Assembly: GCA_938084575.1 (NCBI GenBank)
Contig: CALKFG010000005.1
Location: forward strand, 248,001 to 312,000
Reading direction: 5' to 3'
DNA: 64,000 bases
Source: an uncultured Hyphomonadaceae bacterium
GTDB lineage: Bacteria > Pseudomonadota > Alphaproteobacteria > Caulobacterales > Hyphomonadaceae
This document shows positions 42,236 through 50,449 of this stretch, piece after piece. The notes beneath the pieces were generated by a model. That model made no database searches, had not been told where the DNA came from, and was given only the letters and a program-made list of their open reading frames with translations. Each line of letters starts with the position of its first letter. Within the stretch, counting starts at the first letter, position 1. The position numbers and the translations under genes are program-made.

Positions 42236-43735
42236 ATGCGCGAGATCCATCATTTGATTGGCGGCCGTCAGGTCGAAGGGCAGTCCGGCCGGTTCGGCGA
42301 TGTTTACAACCCGAATACCGGCGAAGTTCAGGCGCGTGTGGCCCTGGCCAGCGCCGCCGAAATGGATAGCGCGGTTGCAAATGCCAGGGCTGCGTTTCCG
42401 GCCTGGGCCGCAACCAATCCGCAACGTCGTGCCCGGGTGATGTTCGAGTTTAAGCGCCTGCTGGAAGCCCATATTGACGAGCTCGCTGCCTTGCTGTCCG
42501 CCGAACATGGCAAGGTGATTGCCGATAGTCGCGGCGATGTTCAGCGCGGGATTGATGTGGTCGAGTTTGCCTGCGGTATCCCCCACCTTCAGAAAGGGGA
42601 ATATACCGATGCCGCTGGGCCGGGGATCGATGTGTATTCGATGCGCCAGCCTTTGGGTGTGGTTGCGGGCATCACGCCTTTTAATTTTCCTGCGATGATC
42701 CCGTGCTGGATGGCGGCGGTGGCGATTGCCTGCGGCAACACCTTCATCCTCAAGCCCTCCGAGAAGGACCCGTCCGTGCCGATGCGTCTTGCGGAACTGC
42801 TTCTTGAGGCCGGTGCGCCGGAGGGCGTGCTGAATGTGGTGCATGGCGACAAGGTTGCAGTTGATGCCATCCTCAGGCACCCCGACATCAAGGCGGTCAG
42901 TTTTGTCGGATCGTCGGATATCGCTCAATATGTGTATGCGACCGGCACCGCGCACGGCAAGCGCGTGCAGGCGATGGGTGGTGCCAAGAACCATGGCATC
43001 ATCATGCCCGACTGCAACATGGCACAAGCCGTCAAGGATATTGTCGGAGCGGCCTACGGCTCTGCGGGGGAACGCTGCATGGCGCTGCCCGTCGCTGTGA
43101 CCGTCGGCCAGAAGACCGGTGATGAGTTTGTGGAGCGTATGCTGGAGGCAGCTCGCGGACTGAAAGTTGGCCTGTCGACGGATCCGGAGGCGCATTATGG
43201 CCCGGTTGTATCCGCCGCGCACAAGGCGAAAATTGAGCACTACATCCAGATGGGCGTCGATGAAGGGGCCGACTTACGGCTCGACGGGCGCGGACTGCAG
43301 CTGCAGGGGGCCGAGCAGGGCTATTTCATCGGCCCGAGCCTGTTCGACCATGTCAGGCCGGACATGACATCCTATCAGGATGAAATTTTCGGACCGGTCC
43401 TGCAGGTCGTGCGCGCCGAGACTCTGGAGGAGGCCGCGGCACTGCCGAGCAACCACCAATATGGGAATGGCTGTGCCATCTTTACCTCGAACGGACGGGC
43501 CGCGCGTGAGTTTGCGGCCCAGGTCAATGTGGGCATGGTTGGGGTGAATGTGCCGATCCCGGTGCCGGTCAGCTATCACACCTTTGGAGGCTGGAAGCGG
43601 TCCGCCTTTGGCGACACCAATCAGCACGGTCCTGAAGGCGTGCGCTTCTGGACCAAGATCAAGACCGTCACGCAGCGCTGGCCGGAAGGGGACGAGATTG
43701 GCGACCAGGCGTTTATCATTCCGACCATGGGCTGA
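42236..43735 (+). CDS. mmsA: CoA-acylating methylmalonate-semialdehyde dehydrogenase
   Basis: 499 residues from the ATG preceded by AAGGGAGA 9 bases upstream; the open frame begins 15 codons earlier without a site. It oxidises methylmalonate semialdehyde to propionyl-CoA (and malonate semialdehyde to acetyl-CoA) in valine breakdown. MmsA marks: GVVAGITPFNFPAMIPCWM, KPSEKDPSVP, VGSSDIAQYVYATG, the catalytic Cys281 in AGERCMALPVAV, and IFGPVLQVVRAETLEEA. The lack of the usual general-base Glu before the Cys region (GGAKNHG instead of ELGGK) is normal for CoA-acylating members. Followed by mmsB. Confidence 0.94.
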   Translation: MREIHHLIGGRQVEGQSGRFGDVYNPNTGEVQARVALASAAEMDSAVANARAAFPAWAATNPQRRARVMFEFKRLLEAHIDELAALLSAEHGKVIADSRGDVQRGIDVVEFACGIPHLQKGEYTDAAGPGIDVYSMRQPLGVVAGITPFNFPAMIPCWMAAVAIACGNTFILKPSEKDPSVPMRLAELLLEAGAPEGVLNVVHGDKVAVDAILRHPDIKAVSFVGSSDIAQYVYATGTAHGKRVQAMGGAKNHGIIMPDCNMAQAVKDIVGAAYGSAGERCMALPVAVTVGQKTGDEFVERMLEAARGLKVGLSTDPEAHYGPVVSAAHKAKIEHYIQMGVDEGADLRLDGRGLQLQGAEQGYFIGPSLFDHVRPDMTSYQDEIFGPVLQVVRAETLEEAAALPSNHQYGNGCAIFTSNGRAAREFAAQVNVGMVGVNVPIPVPVSYHTFGGWKRSAFGDTNQHGPEGVRFWTKIKTVTQRWPEGDEIGDQAFIIPTMG

Positions 43736-43762
43736 GAGCACCGCGCAGCAAGGAGACACAGC

Positions 43763-44653
43763 ATGACAAAAATTGCCTTTATCGGTCTTGGAAATATGGG
43801 GTCGGGCATGTGCGCCAATCTGGTGCGGGCCGGCCATGATGTGAGGGCTTTCGATCTTAATGCCGAGGCGGTCGCCGCCGCTGTCGCCTCCGGCGCGGTG
43901 GCCGCGCAGACCGTGGCCGAGGCCGTAGCGCGTGCCGAGGTGGTCATCACCATGCTGCCCGCCGGGCAGCATGTTCTGTCGGTGTATTTCGGTCCCGACG
44001 GTGTCGCCGCCCATGCCGCCGAAGGAACCCTGTTCCTCGACTGCTCCACCATTTCGGTTGACGATGCCCGCCAGGCGGCCCGACAGGCTGAGGCTGCCGG
44101 CTTCGCCATGGTCGATGCGCCGGTATCCGGCGGCGTGGCCGGGGCGGCTGCCGGGACGCTGACCTTCATGGTCGGAGGCCCCGAGGTTGATTTCTCCCGG
44201 GCACGGCCGCTGCTCGAGATTATGGGGACCAATGTGTTTCATGCCGGCGCCGCCGGAAATGGTCAGGTGGCCAAGATTGCCAATAATATGCTTCTGGGTA
44301 TTTCGATGATCGGAACCTGCGAGGCGTTCAACCTGGCAGAACGGCTGGGTCTGGATGCCCAGACCTTTTTTGACATTGCGTCGACGGCGTCGGGTCAGTG
44401 CTGGGCGATGACAAGCTATTGCCCGGCGCCCGGTCCGGTTCCAACGGCGCCGTCCAACCGTGATTTCGAGGCCGGTTTTGCCGTGGCCATGATGCTGAAG
44501 GATCTGAACCTCGCACGGGCTGCCGCTGCCGAGGCGGGGGCAGACATTCCGCTCGGGGGACGTGCCGGCGAGATCTATGCCGGGCTCGAAGCTGATGGCT
44601 ATGCCGGCCTCGATTTCTCTGGCGTCATGCGCCGCATAAGCGGGGACATCTGA
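43763..44653 (+). CDS. mmsB: 3-hydroxyisobutyrate dehydrogenase
   Basis: 296 residues. NAD-dependent oxidation of 3-hydroxyisobutyrate to methylmalonate semialdehyde, the step before MmsA in valine catabolism. Rossmann start FIGLGNMGSGMCANLVRAGH, signature FLDCSTISVDDARQ and DAPVSGGVAGAAAGTLTFMVGG, and the catalytic Lys in GNGQVAKIANNMLLG. AAGGAGACAC precedes the ATG. It follows mmsA by 27 bases, clearly the same operon. Confidence 0.95.
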   Translation: MTKIAFIGLGNMGSGMCANLVRAGHDVRAFDLNAEAVAAAVASGAVAAQTVAEAVARAEVVITMLPAGQHVLSVYFGPDGVAAHAAEGTLFLDCSTISVDDARQAARQAEAAGFAMVDAPVSGGVAGAAAGTLTFMVGGPEVDFSRARPLLEIMGTNVFHAGAAGNGQVAKIANNMLLGISMIGTCEAFNLAERLGLDAQTFFDIASTASGQCWAMTSYCPAPGPVPTAPSNRDFEAGFAVAMMLKDLNLARAAAAEAGADIPLGGRAGEIYAGLEADGYAGLDFSGVMRRISGDI

Positions 44654-44762
44654 CCCCGCCTGTTCCGGTCCGGCCAGCCGGCCCGGCGCAGACAGGATCG
44701 GGGGGCTACCTAAAACGGATATGATGCGCTATAAGAAAGACGGCTGGGTCGAAAAGGAACCA

Positions 44763-45056
44763 ATGATGGTTTTCGAACGGCTGCTACCAAATGATACCCG
44801 CCTCCAGTCTCTGGTGCGTCAATATTGTGCCCTTCTCGGGGATGATCCCGACGCTGTGGATGATTGGGGAGAACCCAACCACCAGATCAATATGGTCTAC
44901 TTGCAGGCCGCCTTCATGACGCTTGAAATGTTCGGCATCGACGTGAATGAGCAAATCAAGCGGCTCCCGGATGCTCCGGGGCAGCCTGCAGAGCCAACCC
45001 CGGAGGCAAAAACCTGTCAGGTGATCTGCTTTCAGGATTACCGCGTCAACCGCTGA
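44763..45056 (+). CDS. Small hypothetical protein
   Basis: 97 residues from ATG 44763, which has AAAAGGA 5 bases upstream; ATG 44766 gives better spacing and the open frame begins at 44721. I do not recognise the family. It is acidic, with a predicted helical centre (QINMVYLQAAFMTLEMFGIDVNE), a proline-rich hinge and a C-terminal strand with two cysteines (CQVICFQDY). No membrane segment or signal. It stands alone after mmsB with a 109-base gap. The codon usage looks like that of its neighbours, so it is probably real. Confidence 0.55.
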   Translation: MMVFERLLPNDTRLQSLVRQYCALLGDDPDAVDDWGEPNHQINMVYLQAAFMTLEMFGIDVNEQIKRLPDAPGQPAEPTPEAKTCQVICFQDYRVNR

Positions 45057-45621
45057 CCCGCCGGTGGTGCGGGTCCGTGTCTGCTGAGTTGCAAATGGCT
45101 GTGAGCGCGGGCCATATTGTGGTCTTCCCATAGCCTCGTTCAGGCGTGCTGTCAGTCTCATGCGGACGCGTCTCCCGCAGCGCCCGTTCATGCCGGGCGG
45201 GCATCAGCCTTCTGTTGGTGTTCTTTAAGACCGGGCTCCAATGCTGCAGGCTTTTCGGCGGTGACCCAGTGGCCAGAATGATCAATCCGGACGACAGGGA
45301 AGGCCGAGAGTCCAGCCCCGGGACGGGCCGCCCGTGAAGGCCTGAACAGATCATCCGCTCCCCAAAAAAACAGTCCGTTTTTGTGGCGTCTCTCGCGTGT
45401 CGACCCAGGGACTGTCGATCCAGTTTAGACCCTTTGCGGATCTGTAGAGGCCGATAATGCCTGTTTTGATCGGGCCCCATTTCCATAGGCCCACCGAAGT
45501 GGCAACCATAACCCGACCTGGCATCGGTGGCGATGAAAGAGCTCTGCAGGGGGACAGATGGTGGGGTGCTGAAAACCGGAAGCGCAGAACCGATATACAA
45601 GACAACGCGGCCGAGAAAAAG
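45057..45621. other. 565-base gap before tRNA-Ser(GCT)
   Basis: No gene can be supported. A 7-bp hairpin (GACCCGC 45055-45061 with GCGGGTC 45069-45075) overlaps the stop of the small gene but lacks a T run. Open frames on both strands here have atypical composition and no ribosome-binding site. No integrase or repeat of the tRNA 3' end was seen, so there is no sign of an integrated element. Confidence 0.6.
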
Positions 45622-45712
45622 TGGCGGAGAGGAAGGGATTCGAACCCTCGATACGCTTATCACGTATACTCCCTTAGCAGGGGAGCGCCTTCAGCCACTC
45701 GGCCACCTCTCC
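45622..45712 (-). tRNA. tRNA-Ser (anticodon GCT)
   Basis: Minus strand. Acceptor stem GGAGAGG/CCTCTCC, D-arm TGGCCGAGTGG, anticodon stem-loop CCCCTGCTAAGGG giving GCT, a long variable arm (TATACGTGATAAGCGTA) typical of class II tRNAs, T-arm GGGTTCGAATCCC, discriminator G and an encoded CCA (45622-45624). Reads AGC/AGU codons. Confidence 0.96.
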
Positions 45713-45846
45713 GCGCTGGTCGTGTCTAGTCAGTCCGTTGCGAGCCGGCAAGTGGGGGATGTCGTGAATCCTGCACTTGGTTCGGTTCCGGGGAGAGGCA
45801 GGTGGCCTCCTGTTCAGCCGCTATAACTGTGTGCTACATCCAAGTG

Positions 45847-46326
45847 ATGACTGCTTCCCTGCCGCCGCACCTGCGCCTTGATGATTTCCTGCCCTTTCGC
45901 CTGGCGGTGCTTTCCAATGCTATTTCGGGACGCATCCGGCGGATCTATGCCGAGGAATTTAATCTGTCGGTCTGGGAGTGGCGGGTTCTCGCCATACTCG
46001 GCGACGGTGCTGGCCTGACCAGCACGGAGGTCAGTGCGCGCGCCATTATGGACAAGCCCCTGGTCAGCCGAACCGTTGCCAGCCTGCTGCAAAGAGGCCT
46101 GATCTCGCGCAAAGCGGATCCCAAAGATAAGCGGCGGGCGATGTTGAGCCTGACGCCGTCGGGCGGTGAGATCTATGCGGCCATCGTGCCGCGCGCGGTT
46201 GCGATTGAGAAGGAATTTCTCAGCGCTTTTTCAGAGACTCAGCTCGCAGACCTGGACACGGTCCTTGGGCAGCTCGCCCGGATTGCCTCACCGGGCCGTC
46301 CCCTTTGGGACCGGGGACAATCGTGA
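45847..46326 (+). CDS. MarR-family transcriptional regulator 2
   Basis: 159 residues from ATG 45847; GTG 45802 would add 15 residues and has GGAGAGG a little too close. The winged helix spans about residues 40-110 (FNLSVWEWRVLAILGDG, STEVSARAIMDKPLVSRTVASLLQRGLI, RKADPKDKRRAMLSLT). MarR dimers usually repress neighbouring or stress-response genes. The 3' neighbour is a DUF3137 protein 56 bases away. The ligand and targets are not deducible. Confidence 0.82.
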   Translation: MTASLPPHLRLDDFLPFRLAVLSNAISGRIRRIYAEEFNLSVWEWRVLAILGDGAGLTSTEVSARAIMDKPLVSRTVASLLQRGLISRKADPKDKRRAMLSLTPSGGEIYAAIVPRAVAIEKEFLSAFSETQLADLDTVLGQLARIASPGRPLWDRGQS

Positions 46327-46382
46327 GCGGCGGGAGACGGGTGCGGGCGGTTCGAGAGGAGCTCGTATGAGGGTGAACAGGC

Positions 46383-47474
46383 ATGGTAAAATCTGACCCG
46401 ATGCATGATCTTCTGGCTCTGGGATCTGGCCGGGCAGAATATGTCGGCGCGTTACAGACCTGGACCCGGCACCTTGCCCCAATCCTCGCAGAGATGGAGC
46501 AGACGCGTCGCGACACAATTCGGCGGGCGCAGAAACGGACCTTGAGGACGGGCTTGTTTCTGGCAGGCCTCGCACTGCTTGCCTTTATGGCGTTCGGAAG
46601 CATCGGCCTGCCCTTCATCCTGTTTTTCGGCGTCGTGGCATTGCTGGGCGGGACGGCCCTGGCCTGGCTTCCTCTGGCCGGCCTCAAGTCCCAGACCAAG
46701 CAAGTGGTGGTCGGTGCAGCTGCCCAGGCTTTCGGCTTCGACTACAAAACCCTGCATCCCGACTTTTCGGGTGTTTCCGACTGGCGCAGTGCACGTGGGT
46801 GGCTCAGACGAAACAGCGGGAAAAGCAGGCTCACATGGACTGCTGCAGGCGCTGGGGCGCAGCCCTGCCCAACCCCGGCCTTCGAGACACTGAAACAATC
46901 GACCTTGCTGCCGGGTTATGATTCCTGCAGGTTCGAAGACTTGGTCGAAGGCACCCGCGCAGGCGCCCGCTTCAGCCTGGTTGAATGTTGCCTCACAGAG
47001 GAACGGGGATCGGAAAAAAACCGCCGGACGGTTACAACCTTTCAGGGTTTGCTGTTCCATATCGCCTTTCCCGACCGGTTCCTCGGCCGGACACTGATTG
47101 CGCGCCGGGGCGGGTGGAAAAGGCTGTTCCGACGGGATGGTCTGAAGAAAGTCAGCCTCGTGGCACCAGAGCTGGAGGATCATTTCGACATTTACTCAAC
47201 GGATCAGGTCGAGGCGCGGGCGCTGCTCAGCCCGGATCGGATGGAGCGGCTGGTCGCGTTGGAGCGGCATTTCAAGGGAGGCAAGTTGAGAGGTGTTTTC
47301 GAGGATGATCATCTGACTCTTGCTTTAGAGGCCAAGAATCAGTTCGAAGCAGGGTCGATCTGGACATCCCTGAATGAGTCGGGCCGCTTTGCGTCCGCGC
47401 TGGTCGAAATGGCGCTGGTATGCGACCTGCTTGACGGCTTCCTGACCCGGGAATGGGTCCGAGGAAAGCTCTGA
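46383..47474 (+). CDS. DUF3137 membrane protein
   Basis: 363 residues. Two adjacent hydrophobic helices (about 58-100; LRTGLFLAGLALLAFMAFGS and LPFILFFGVVALLGGTALAW) are followed by a soluble domain. That domain has FQGLLFHIAFPDRFLGRTLI, LEDHFDIYSTDQVEARALLSP and MERLVALERHF, the pattern of the DUF3137 family of uncharacterised proteins, and ends with a region resembling IWTSLNESGRFASALVEM. It is probably an inner-membrane protein with the bulk in the cytoplasm. The following cyclophilin gene is 97 bases away. No function is known for the family. Confidence 0.72.
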   Translation: MVKSDPMHDLLALGSGRAEYVGALQTWTRHLAPILAEMEQTRRDTIRRAQKRTLRTGLFLAGLALLAFMAFGSIGLPFILFFGVVALLGGTALAWLPLAGLKSQTKQVVVGAAAQAFGFDYKTLHPDFSGVSDWRSARGWLRRNSGKSRLTWTAAGAGAQPCPTPAFETLKQSTLLPGYDSCRFEDLVEGTRAGARFSLVECCLTEERGSEKNRRTVTTFQGLLFHIAFPDRFLGRTLIARRGGWKRLFRRDGLKKVSLVAPELEDHFDIYSTDQVEARALLSPDRMERLVALERHFKGGKLRGVFEDDHLTLALEAKNQFEAGSIWTSLNESGRFASALVEMALVCDLLDGFLTREWVRGKL

Positions 47475-47571
47475 AATTGGGTGGTCCAACCGCAGTTCCT
47501 GGACAAAACCAGCCTTCCCATCTGGCCGGTTTCGTTTAGCGTGCCAGAAGCGAACAAAGGAGATATCATCT

Positions 47572-48036
47572 ATGGCCGATGCCGAGAACACACTGATCCT
47601 GGAGACCAGTAAGGGAACCGTAACCATTCAGTTGCGCCCCGACCTTGCCCCCAATCACGTCGACCGGATCAAGACGCTGGCCCGCGAAGGTTTTTACGAT
47701 GGCATCGTGTTCCATCGGGTCATTGAAGGGTTCATGGCCCAGTGCGGCTGTCCTCAGGGGACGGGAATGGGTGGCTCGGATAAGCCTAATTTGAAGGCAG
47801 AATTTAACGCCGAGCCGCATGTCCGCGGGACCTGCTCTATGGCCCGGACCAACCAGCCAAACACAGCCAACAGCCAGTTCTTCATTTGCTTCAATGATGC
47901 CAGCTTCCTGGATGGTCAGTACACGGTTTGGGGTCAGGTCACTGAGGGTATGGATGCGATTGACGCGCTTAAGCGCGGTGAGCCCGTTCAGGACCCTGAC
48001 CGCATCGTATCGATGAGGGTCGCCGCCGACAGCTGA
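47572..48036 (+). CDS. ppiB: Peptidyl-prolyl cis-trans isomerase, cyclophilin type
   Basis: 154 residues with no signal peptide, so cytoplasmic PpiB-like. Cyclophilin catalytic residues are visible: FHRVIEGFMAQCG (Arg and Phe of the active site), GTCSMARTNQPNTANSQFFICF and DGQYTVWGQV. It speeds proline isomerisation during protein folding. AAAGGAGATAT gives a strong ribosome-binding site. It is followed 33 bases later by the ChvG-like kinase gene. Confidence 0.94.
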   Translation: MADAENTLILETSKGTVTIQLRPDLAPNHVDRIKTLAREGFYDGIVFHRVIEGFMAQCGCPQGTGMGGSDKPNLKAEFNAEPHVRGTCSMARTNQPNTANSQFFICFNDASFLDGQYTVWGQVTEGMDAIDALKRGEPVQDPDRIVSMRVAADS

Positions 48037-48069
48037 TTAAGGGCCAGGGCGTGGCGAAATGGCGGAGAG

Positions 48070-49674
48070 ATGTCTGAACCAGTCCGCATGCTGAAACTCG
48101 GTCTGGCGAGCCCGATATTTTTGGGCTCCCGGATTGCGCGCCTGATCTTCGCGTCCAATCTGGCGGGGCTGGCCATACTGATTATTGGCGCCATGGTGCT
48201 GAATGAGATGCGAGCCAGCTTCGTCGTCTCAAAGAAGCAGGACCTGGTTGGGCAGGCCGAGTTGCTTTCCAACCTTGTCGCAGAGTCGGCCACTTACGGT
48301 CAGCCGGAGCCGAGGCTTGACGACGCGCTTGCACTGGAAACGCTGTCCTCGCTTTCTCTGCCTATTACCCTGCGCGGGAAAATTTTTACGACGGAAAGCT
48401 ATCTTGTTGGCGACAGCTATTTCCTGTCCGACCGCGTTATTGTTGGTAACCTGCCACCGCTGAAGACGCCTGGGCGCCTCATGGTGTGGAGCCGGGGCCT
48501 GTCGGAATGGTCGATCGGCCTTCTGGACTCGATCAATGCCTCTCGCGGCCAGTCCGCGGTGCGGACACAGAGTTTTGCCGAAGAATTCGAGCAGGCCCGA
48601 CTGGGCGCTGTGGCCGCAAGCCAGAGGTTTAATGATCGCGGACAGAGGATTATCTCAGTCTCTGTGCCGATCCAGCGTGTGTCTGCGGTTGTCGGTATCC
48701 TGACCCTCGAATCCAACGATATCGATGCCATCATCCGGGCTGAGCGGGCAGCACTGATTCCCTTCATCGCGGTCGCTATCCTTGTGGCCCTGATCACGTC
48801 TGCACTGCTGACACTCGGGATTGCAGATCCCCTGAAACGTCTTGCCGCGGCAGCGGATGACATTCGCACAGGAAAGCGCCAGAATCTGGACCTTCCCAAA
48901 GTGTCGACCCGGCATGATGAAATTGGTCAGTTGGCCCAGTCCCTCGAGTCCATGACGGCAGCCCTTTTGGACCGTATACAGGCAAATGAGGCCTTCGCTG
49001 CCGATGTCGCCCATGAACTCAAGAATCCTCTCACTTCAATCCGTTCCGCGGTCGAAACATTGGCGGTCGTGCAGGATGACCCTGAGACAAGCGCCAAGCT
49101 TCGCGATGTTATGGCCAAGGACGTCCAGAGACTGGACCGGCTGATCACTGATATTTCGAATGCCTCTCGGCTTGAAGCCGAGATTACGCGTATCCCTCTG
49201 GAGCCTCTGGATATTGGACGCTTTGTGCGTGATGTGGTCGCCACCTATGACCGCGTTGAAGCCAAACGAGGAATCCGGGTGGTTTTTGAGGATCGGACAT
49301 TTGGTGCGGGCTTGCTGGTCCGCGGGCGCGAAGGACCACTCGGCCAGGTGGTGCGCAACCTCGTCGACAATGCCTGTTCTTTCTCCCCGGCCGAGGGCTG
49401 TGTTCGGGTTGTGCTTGAGCAGAGCCACCTGGGGGTCAATCCGGTCGTACGTCTTCTGGTAGAGGATGACGGCCCAGGGATTCCCCCGAATAAACGGTCC
49501 AAAATTTTTGAACGGTTTTATACTGACCGTCCGGCCGGCACGGCCTTCGGTAACAATTCCGGCCTTGGTCTGTCGATCGTCGCCCAGATTATCCAAACCC
49601 ATCACGGCACCGTTCGGGCCGAAAACCGGGATCAGGGTGGCGCCCGCTTTATCATTGAACTTCCAGCCTTTTAA
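48070..49674 (+). CDS. chvG: ChvG/ExoS-like sensor histidine kinase
   Basis: 534 residues. A first membrane segment (about 25-45) and a second (about 224-246) flank a periplasmic stimulus-sensing domain, followed by HAMP, HisKA (His315 in DVAHELKNPL) and HATPase (NLVDNACSF, DDGPGIP, GNNSGLGLSI). It matches ChvG/ExoS kinases, which work with ChvI in envelope and acid-stress control. In many alphaproteobacteria chvG sits with chvI, hprK, manX and ptsH; here manX and ptsH follow but chvI and hprK are missing at this locus. GCGGAGAG precedes the ATG. Confidence 0.85.
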   Translation: MSEPVRMLKLGLASPIFLGSRIARLIFASNLAGLAILIIGAMVLNEMRASFVVSKKQDLVGQAELLSNLVAESATYGQPEPRLDDALALETLSSLSLPITLRGKIFTTESYLVGDSYFLSDRVIVGNLPPLKTPGRLMVWSRGLSEWSIGLLDSINASRGQSAVRTQSFAEEFEQARLGAVAASQRFNDRGQRIISVSVPIQRVSAVVGILTLESNDIDAIIRAERAALIPFIAVAILVALITSALLTLGIADPLKRLAAAADDIRTGKRQNLDLPKVSTRHDEIGQLAQSLESMTAALLDRIQANEAFAADVAHELKNPLTSIRSAVETLAVVQDDPETSAKLRDVMAKDVQRLDRLITDISNASRLEAEITRIPLEPLDIGRFVRDVVATYDRVEAKRGIRVVFEDRTFGAGLLVRGREGPLGQVVRNLVDNACSFSPAEGCVRVVLEQSHLGVNPVVRLLVEDDGPGIPPNKRSKIFERFYTDRPAGTAFGNNSGLGLSIVAQIIQTHHGTVRAENRDQGGARFIIELPAF

Positions 49675-49757
49675 AGCGATTAACCACGTTTAAACCCCCT
49701 TGACCTTAGCGTTATCTTTGTCAGCCTCCTGACAGGGTCTTATCGAAGGGATGTTGA

Positions 49758-50162
49758 ATGATCGGTATTGTGGTCGTCACGCATGGCAGGCTGTCAGAAG
49801 AGCTGGTGCGTGCAACGGAACATGTCGTCGGCGCTCAGACGGCGTTTCGGGCGATCTCGATTGAGGTCGAAGATGACGTTGAAGCCCGTCGTGACGAGAT
49901 CCGCCTGGTGGTGAAACAGTCCGATCAGGGGTCAGGTGTGATTATCCTGACAGACATGTTTGGCGGCACCCCGTCCAACCTGGCCTTGTCGAATCTCACA
50001 CCCGGAAAGGTTGATGTGGTCGGCGGCGTAAATCTGCCTATGTTAATACATCTGGCGCAGGTTCGGGAGGATCTGTCGCTGAAAGAAGCGGTGCAGGCCG
50101 CCTGCGATGCAGGTCAGCGTTATATCCGTGTCGGATCGGAAATTATGGGTAAGAACAAATGA
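49758..50162 (+). CDS. manX: PTS EIIA component, mannose family
   Basis: 134 residues. The phosphorylated His9 lies in VVTHGRLSEEL, and the fold is shown by IILTDMFGGTPSNLAL and VVGGVNLPMLI. In alphaproteobacteria, EIIA-Man together with HPr, EI and EIIA-Ntr forms a regulatory PTS with no sugar permease. Stop overlaps the ptsH start by 4 bases (ATGA). Follows the ChvG-like gene by 83 bases. Confidence 0.93.
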   Translation: MIGIVVVTHGRLSEELVRATEHVVGAQTAFRAISIEVEDDVEARRDEIRLVVKQSDQGSGVIILTDMFGGTPSNLALSNLTPGKVDVVGGVNLPMLIHLAQVREDLSLKEAVQAACDAGQRYIRVGSEIMGKNK

Positions 50163-50449
50163 ACAGCGTCGAACGAAAATCCACCCTGATCGTGAATGAA
50201 AAGGGTTTGCATGCCCGCGCCTCTGCGAAAGTCGCGCGGTTGGCCCTTACACTGCCGGTGCAGGTGACGATTGCCCATGACGGGGAAAGCGCTGATGCGC
50301 GCTCTATTATGGACCTTCTCTGCCTTGGGGCCGCGCAGGGCCGGAAAGTTGAATTGTCGGCTGAGGGCGATGGGGCCCGCCAGGCACTGGAGGCGGTCAG
50401 TGCTTTGTTCGCGGAAGGATTCGGGGAACTCGACGGCGACTCTGCTTAG
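50159..50449 (+). CDS. ptsH: HPr phosphocarrier protein
   Basis: 96 residues. The EI-phosphorylated His18 is in KGLHARASAK and the regulatory Ser49, equivalent to HPr Ser46, is in ARSIMDLLCLGAAQG. The serine is normally phosphorylated by HPr kinase, whose gene (hprK) is absent from this locus, so either hprK is elsewhere or this control is lost. The 3' end overlaps the convergent SLC13 gene by 4 bases. Confidence 0.94.
   Translation: MNSVERKSTLIVNEKGLHARASAKVARLALTLPVQVTIAHDGESADARSIMDLLCLGAAQGRKVELSAEGDGARQALEAVSALFAEGFGELDGDSA

Noticed and set aside
44706-44712. CTACCTA upstream of the small orphan gene, and a similar one near 42163
   Set aside because: A 7-mer is expected several times by chance in 64 kb; without an inverted partner it is not evidence for a common regulator.
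45046-45663. Minus-strand frame ending in the tRNA-Ser gene
   Set aside because: It runs through the tRNA and reads like the commonly mis-annotated antisense of a tRNA; no ribosome-binding site or domain.
45622-45712. tRNA-Ser(GCT) as an integration site for a mobile element
   Set aside because: No integrase gene and no duplicated tRNA 3' end could be found on either side within the window.
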